34,905 nucleotides of DNA from Anaeroplasmataceae bacterium (GTDB lineage Bacteria > Bacillota_I > Bacilli_A > Acholeplasmatales > JAEDCM01): contig JAEDCM010000016.1 in assembly GCA_016294165.1 (NCBI GenBank), positions 1 to 34,905 of the forward strand. The letters are read 5' to 3'. Positions 34,701 through 34,905 of this stretch are shown here, piece by piece (position 1 is the first letter of the stretch; each line of letters starts with the position of its first letter). The position numbers were made by a program, and so were the translations under genes. The notes beneath the pieces are model-generated. The model searched no databases, was not told where the DNA came from, and saw only the letters and a program-made list of their open reading frames with translations.

Positions 34701-34833
34701 AGATAAATTAGTAAAAAAGAAATACGCTGATGAAGAGGAAAACTTCATTAACGAGATCTCTTCTATCCGAAGTACAGTTAATAAAAAGCTTAAACAAGAT
34801 ATAAAGAGAATTAAAAAAGCATCAAAGAATTAA
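31777..34833 (+). CDS. Very large coiled-coil protein, function unknown
   Basis: A 1018-residue protein predicted to be almost entirely alpha-helical coiled coil: charged, Lys/Glu/Asn/Ile/Leu-rich throughout, with only three Gly, two Pro and no Trp. There is no signal peptide, membrane helix, Walker motif or SMC-type hinge or head, so it is not an SMC or Rad50 ATPase. The only likely breaks are near residue 200 (FIFGTSS), 260 (SIPTDD) and 710 (NPLFKVKFMNFYF). The end is strongly basic. GAGGAGGTG lies before ATG at 31777. It is transcribed away from the LysM gene. By composition it could be a cytoskeletal, filament-forming or spacer protein, like FilP, Scy or crescentin, but no homology is recognised. 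Confidence 0.85.
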   Translation: MSIIFDEYIKKHNKNIHNVTKDLTEIHQDFIDNTDKIHKNLVAFIGKSEKNIENALNYHFKNKENIEKENKVAQINLKESEKSNIYKLEKKIDILNKKHENYKRELSNTIKYAYKEYDEFLTKQTDDLEEETDNNSKILQEYINSIENDEQTQIKEFDETIASLEEDIKNVNADYQETIMDIKQSFIFGTSSHNDQIKNVKKLFNNNQNDLNESIAVHKQNLEEAKAANHKVFLKIQKQIINKFRDELIESEKMMDSIPTDDQIHFATEMAKIRSIKLRSEAEKNHKVKLAKINSDYQDSLAEIEFETNVFNMNNSIKRELLKTNIEITNAEHLISLEALNRDNALDKLSINHTHNTNNLNQSINIKNFEVQNFREKIDSLKAHKINEITYLDRKNVVSSSLTIQKKKFKAEYEEKRLLEVKKEKEAQLSFNIELANQENEFENKIINSDYDRFLINSEIKAVESKYDYELFKENTNIDIDQSRLDNILSYFKSRTDYELDCLKSSTRIIFLEYSLLKETIIKKLSDMYHNFDKSKFLDYKNDLDEQKTIINKTLGELENFISEKMDIMSDDSNDFLENYLEKAEKRRQFLAEELDITKLNIEAADEKITSFEQEINYLEVNKATTIKTIQKISQSQLANKSENIKALRIDLNDIVKSINYKRANINILNQQKKMYNQKITSATQKLNELLNDTNIYADNVQNPLFKVKFMNFYFEKNNSILKYINDLRNKLIALFANSFSKSKKEINRLINANSTLIDKNFNRINSINKKISASYEKQFLRIKDLYDDLSFECDNERQQKIQKISKEKKISILEIRNRLKIIDSNILNEKNKHNINVNKLKKDLAYQLKAIRDDQKTLRKDHYNMLKSVDENLKVSTNYYNKLLDSNNLSKSNSISKIDKARINKKIEFENNIFASKKNLNKIILDLDIIFKSKKNEIAKKYRMKILEAELELKRFDKDTLNESKVYKKNKALLDKLVKKKYADEEENFINEISSIRSTVNKKLKQDIKRIKKASKN

Positions 34834-34854
34834 AAAGTCTCCGTTTAAAATAAA

Positions 34855-34905
34855 TAGTACCCTAAGTCAAGGACACAAATAAAAAAAGGTGTATTATTTA
34901 ATTGA
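34855..34905. mobile_element. Possible terminal sequence of an insertion sequence (cut by the window edge)
   Basis: The last 51 bases, beginning TAGTACCCTAAGTCAAGGACAC, change style: GC-richer, followed by an A-run and AAAAGGTG, a possible ribosome site. This reminds me of the ends of some IS3-type elements of Bacillota, but the transposase and the other end lie outside the window. It could be ordinary intergenic sequence. Confidence 0.2.

Noticed and set aside
31777..34833. Reading the coiled-coil protein as an SMC/SbcC-type ATPase or a phage tape-measure protein.
   Set aside because: There are no Walker A, signature or Walker B motifs at the ends and no hinge. No membrane-active hydrophobic segments or phage genes surround it.
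1..34905. CRISPR array, defence island, prophage or toxin-antitoxin pair.
   Set aside because: No regularly spaced repeats, Cas, nuclease or integrase genes were seen. The RHH gene is partnered with an SPFH gene rather than a toxin such as a RelE, MazF or PIN protein.

Overview
The window is AT-rich chromosomal DNA (roughly 30% GC by eye). It comes from a wall-making, low-GC Gram-positive bacterium, most likely an uncultured or gut-type member of class Bacilli (Erysipelotrichales / RF39 / RFN20 / Acholeplasmatales neighbourhood); this placement is inference from gene content and style. Standard code 11 is used: TGA ends real genes (Hpt gene, RHH gene) and Trp is TGG, so this is not a code-4 mollicute. 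Peptidoglycan genes (murB, murG, ftsW) and three lipoproteins show a walled cell with one membrane. Most genes lie on the minus strand and are tightly packed. No gap exceeds 300 bases; the longest is 24578-24834, which holds a terminator, a kinase promoter element and otherwise featureless A/T-rich sequence.

Region 1 (1-8390): the tail of an unidentified plus-strand gene, a shared terminator, then a complete ten-gene histidine operon on the minus strand, transcribed hisZ-G-D-C-B-H-A-F-IE-K with overlaps or gaps of only a few bases. It uses the short HisG plus HisZ arrangement and a PHP-type histidinol phosphatase. There is no room for a T-box leader, but inverted half-sites lie before hisZ.

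Region 2 (8417-11320): dinB (translesion polymerase) diverges from a 62-residue membrane protein across a perfect dyad. Next is a two-gene unit of an SPFH/band-7 membrane protein and a 52-residue ribbon-helix-helix protein. Its promoter carries a doubled TGATATCA site that looks like an autoregulatory operator.

Region 3 (11394-14837): a reduced division/cell-wall cluster, transcribed murG-murB-smr-ftsZ.

Region 4 (14998-24577): an M28 peptidase, a GGDEF-GAF cyclase behind a hairpin leader, a GH105-like lipoprotein with an InlB-type repeat, an FtsW/SpoVE-type glycosyltransferase, and a convergent pair of a stand-alone Hpt protein and a 1221-residue hybrid histidine kinase that probably form one phosphorelay.

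Region 5 (24835-29263): ruvA-ruvB-queA-tgt, the usual Holliday-junction/queuosine run, with a lipoprotein cyclophilin inserted between queA and tgt.

Region 6 (29478-34905): a DUF885 lipoprotein and a SafA-like LysM protein without signal peptide on the minus strand. Divergent from these is a 1018-residue, nearly all-helical coiled-coil protein of unknown function. The last 50 bases may be the end of an insertion sequence. The coiled-coil/LysM pair and the SPFH/RHH unit are the least explained parts of the window.
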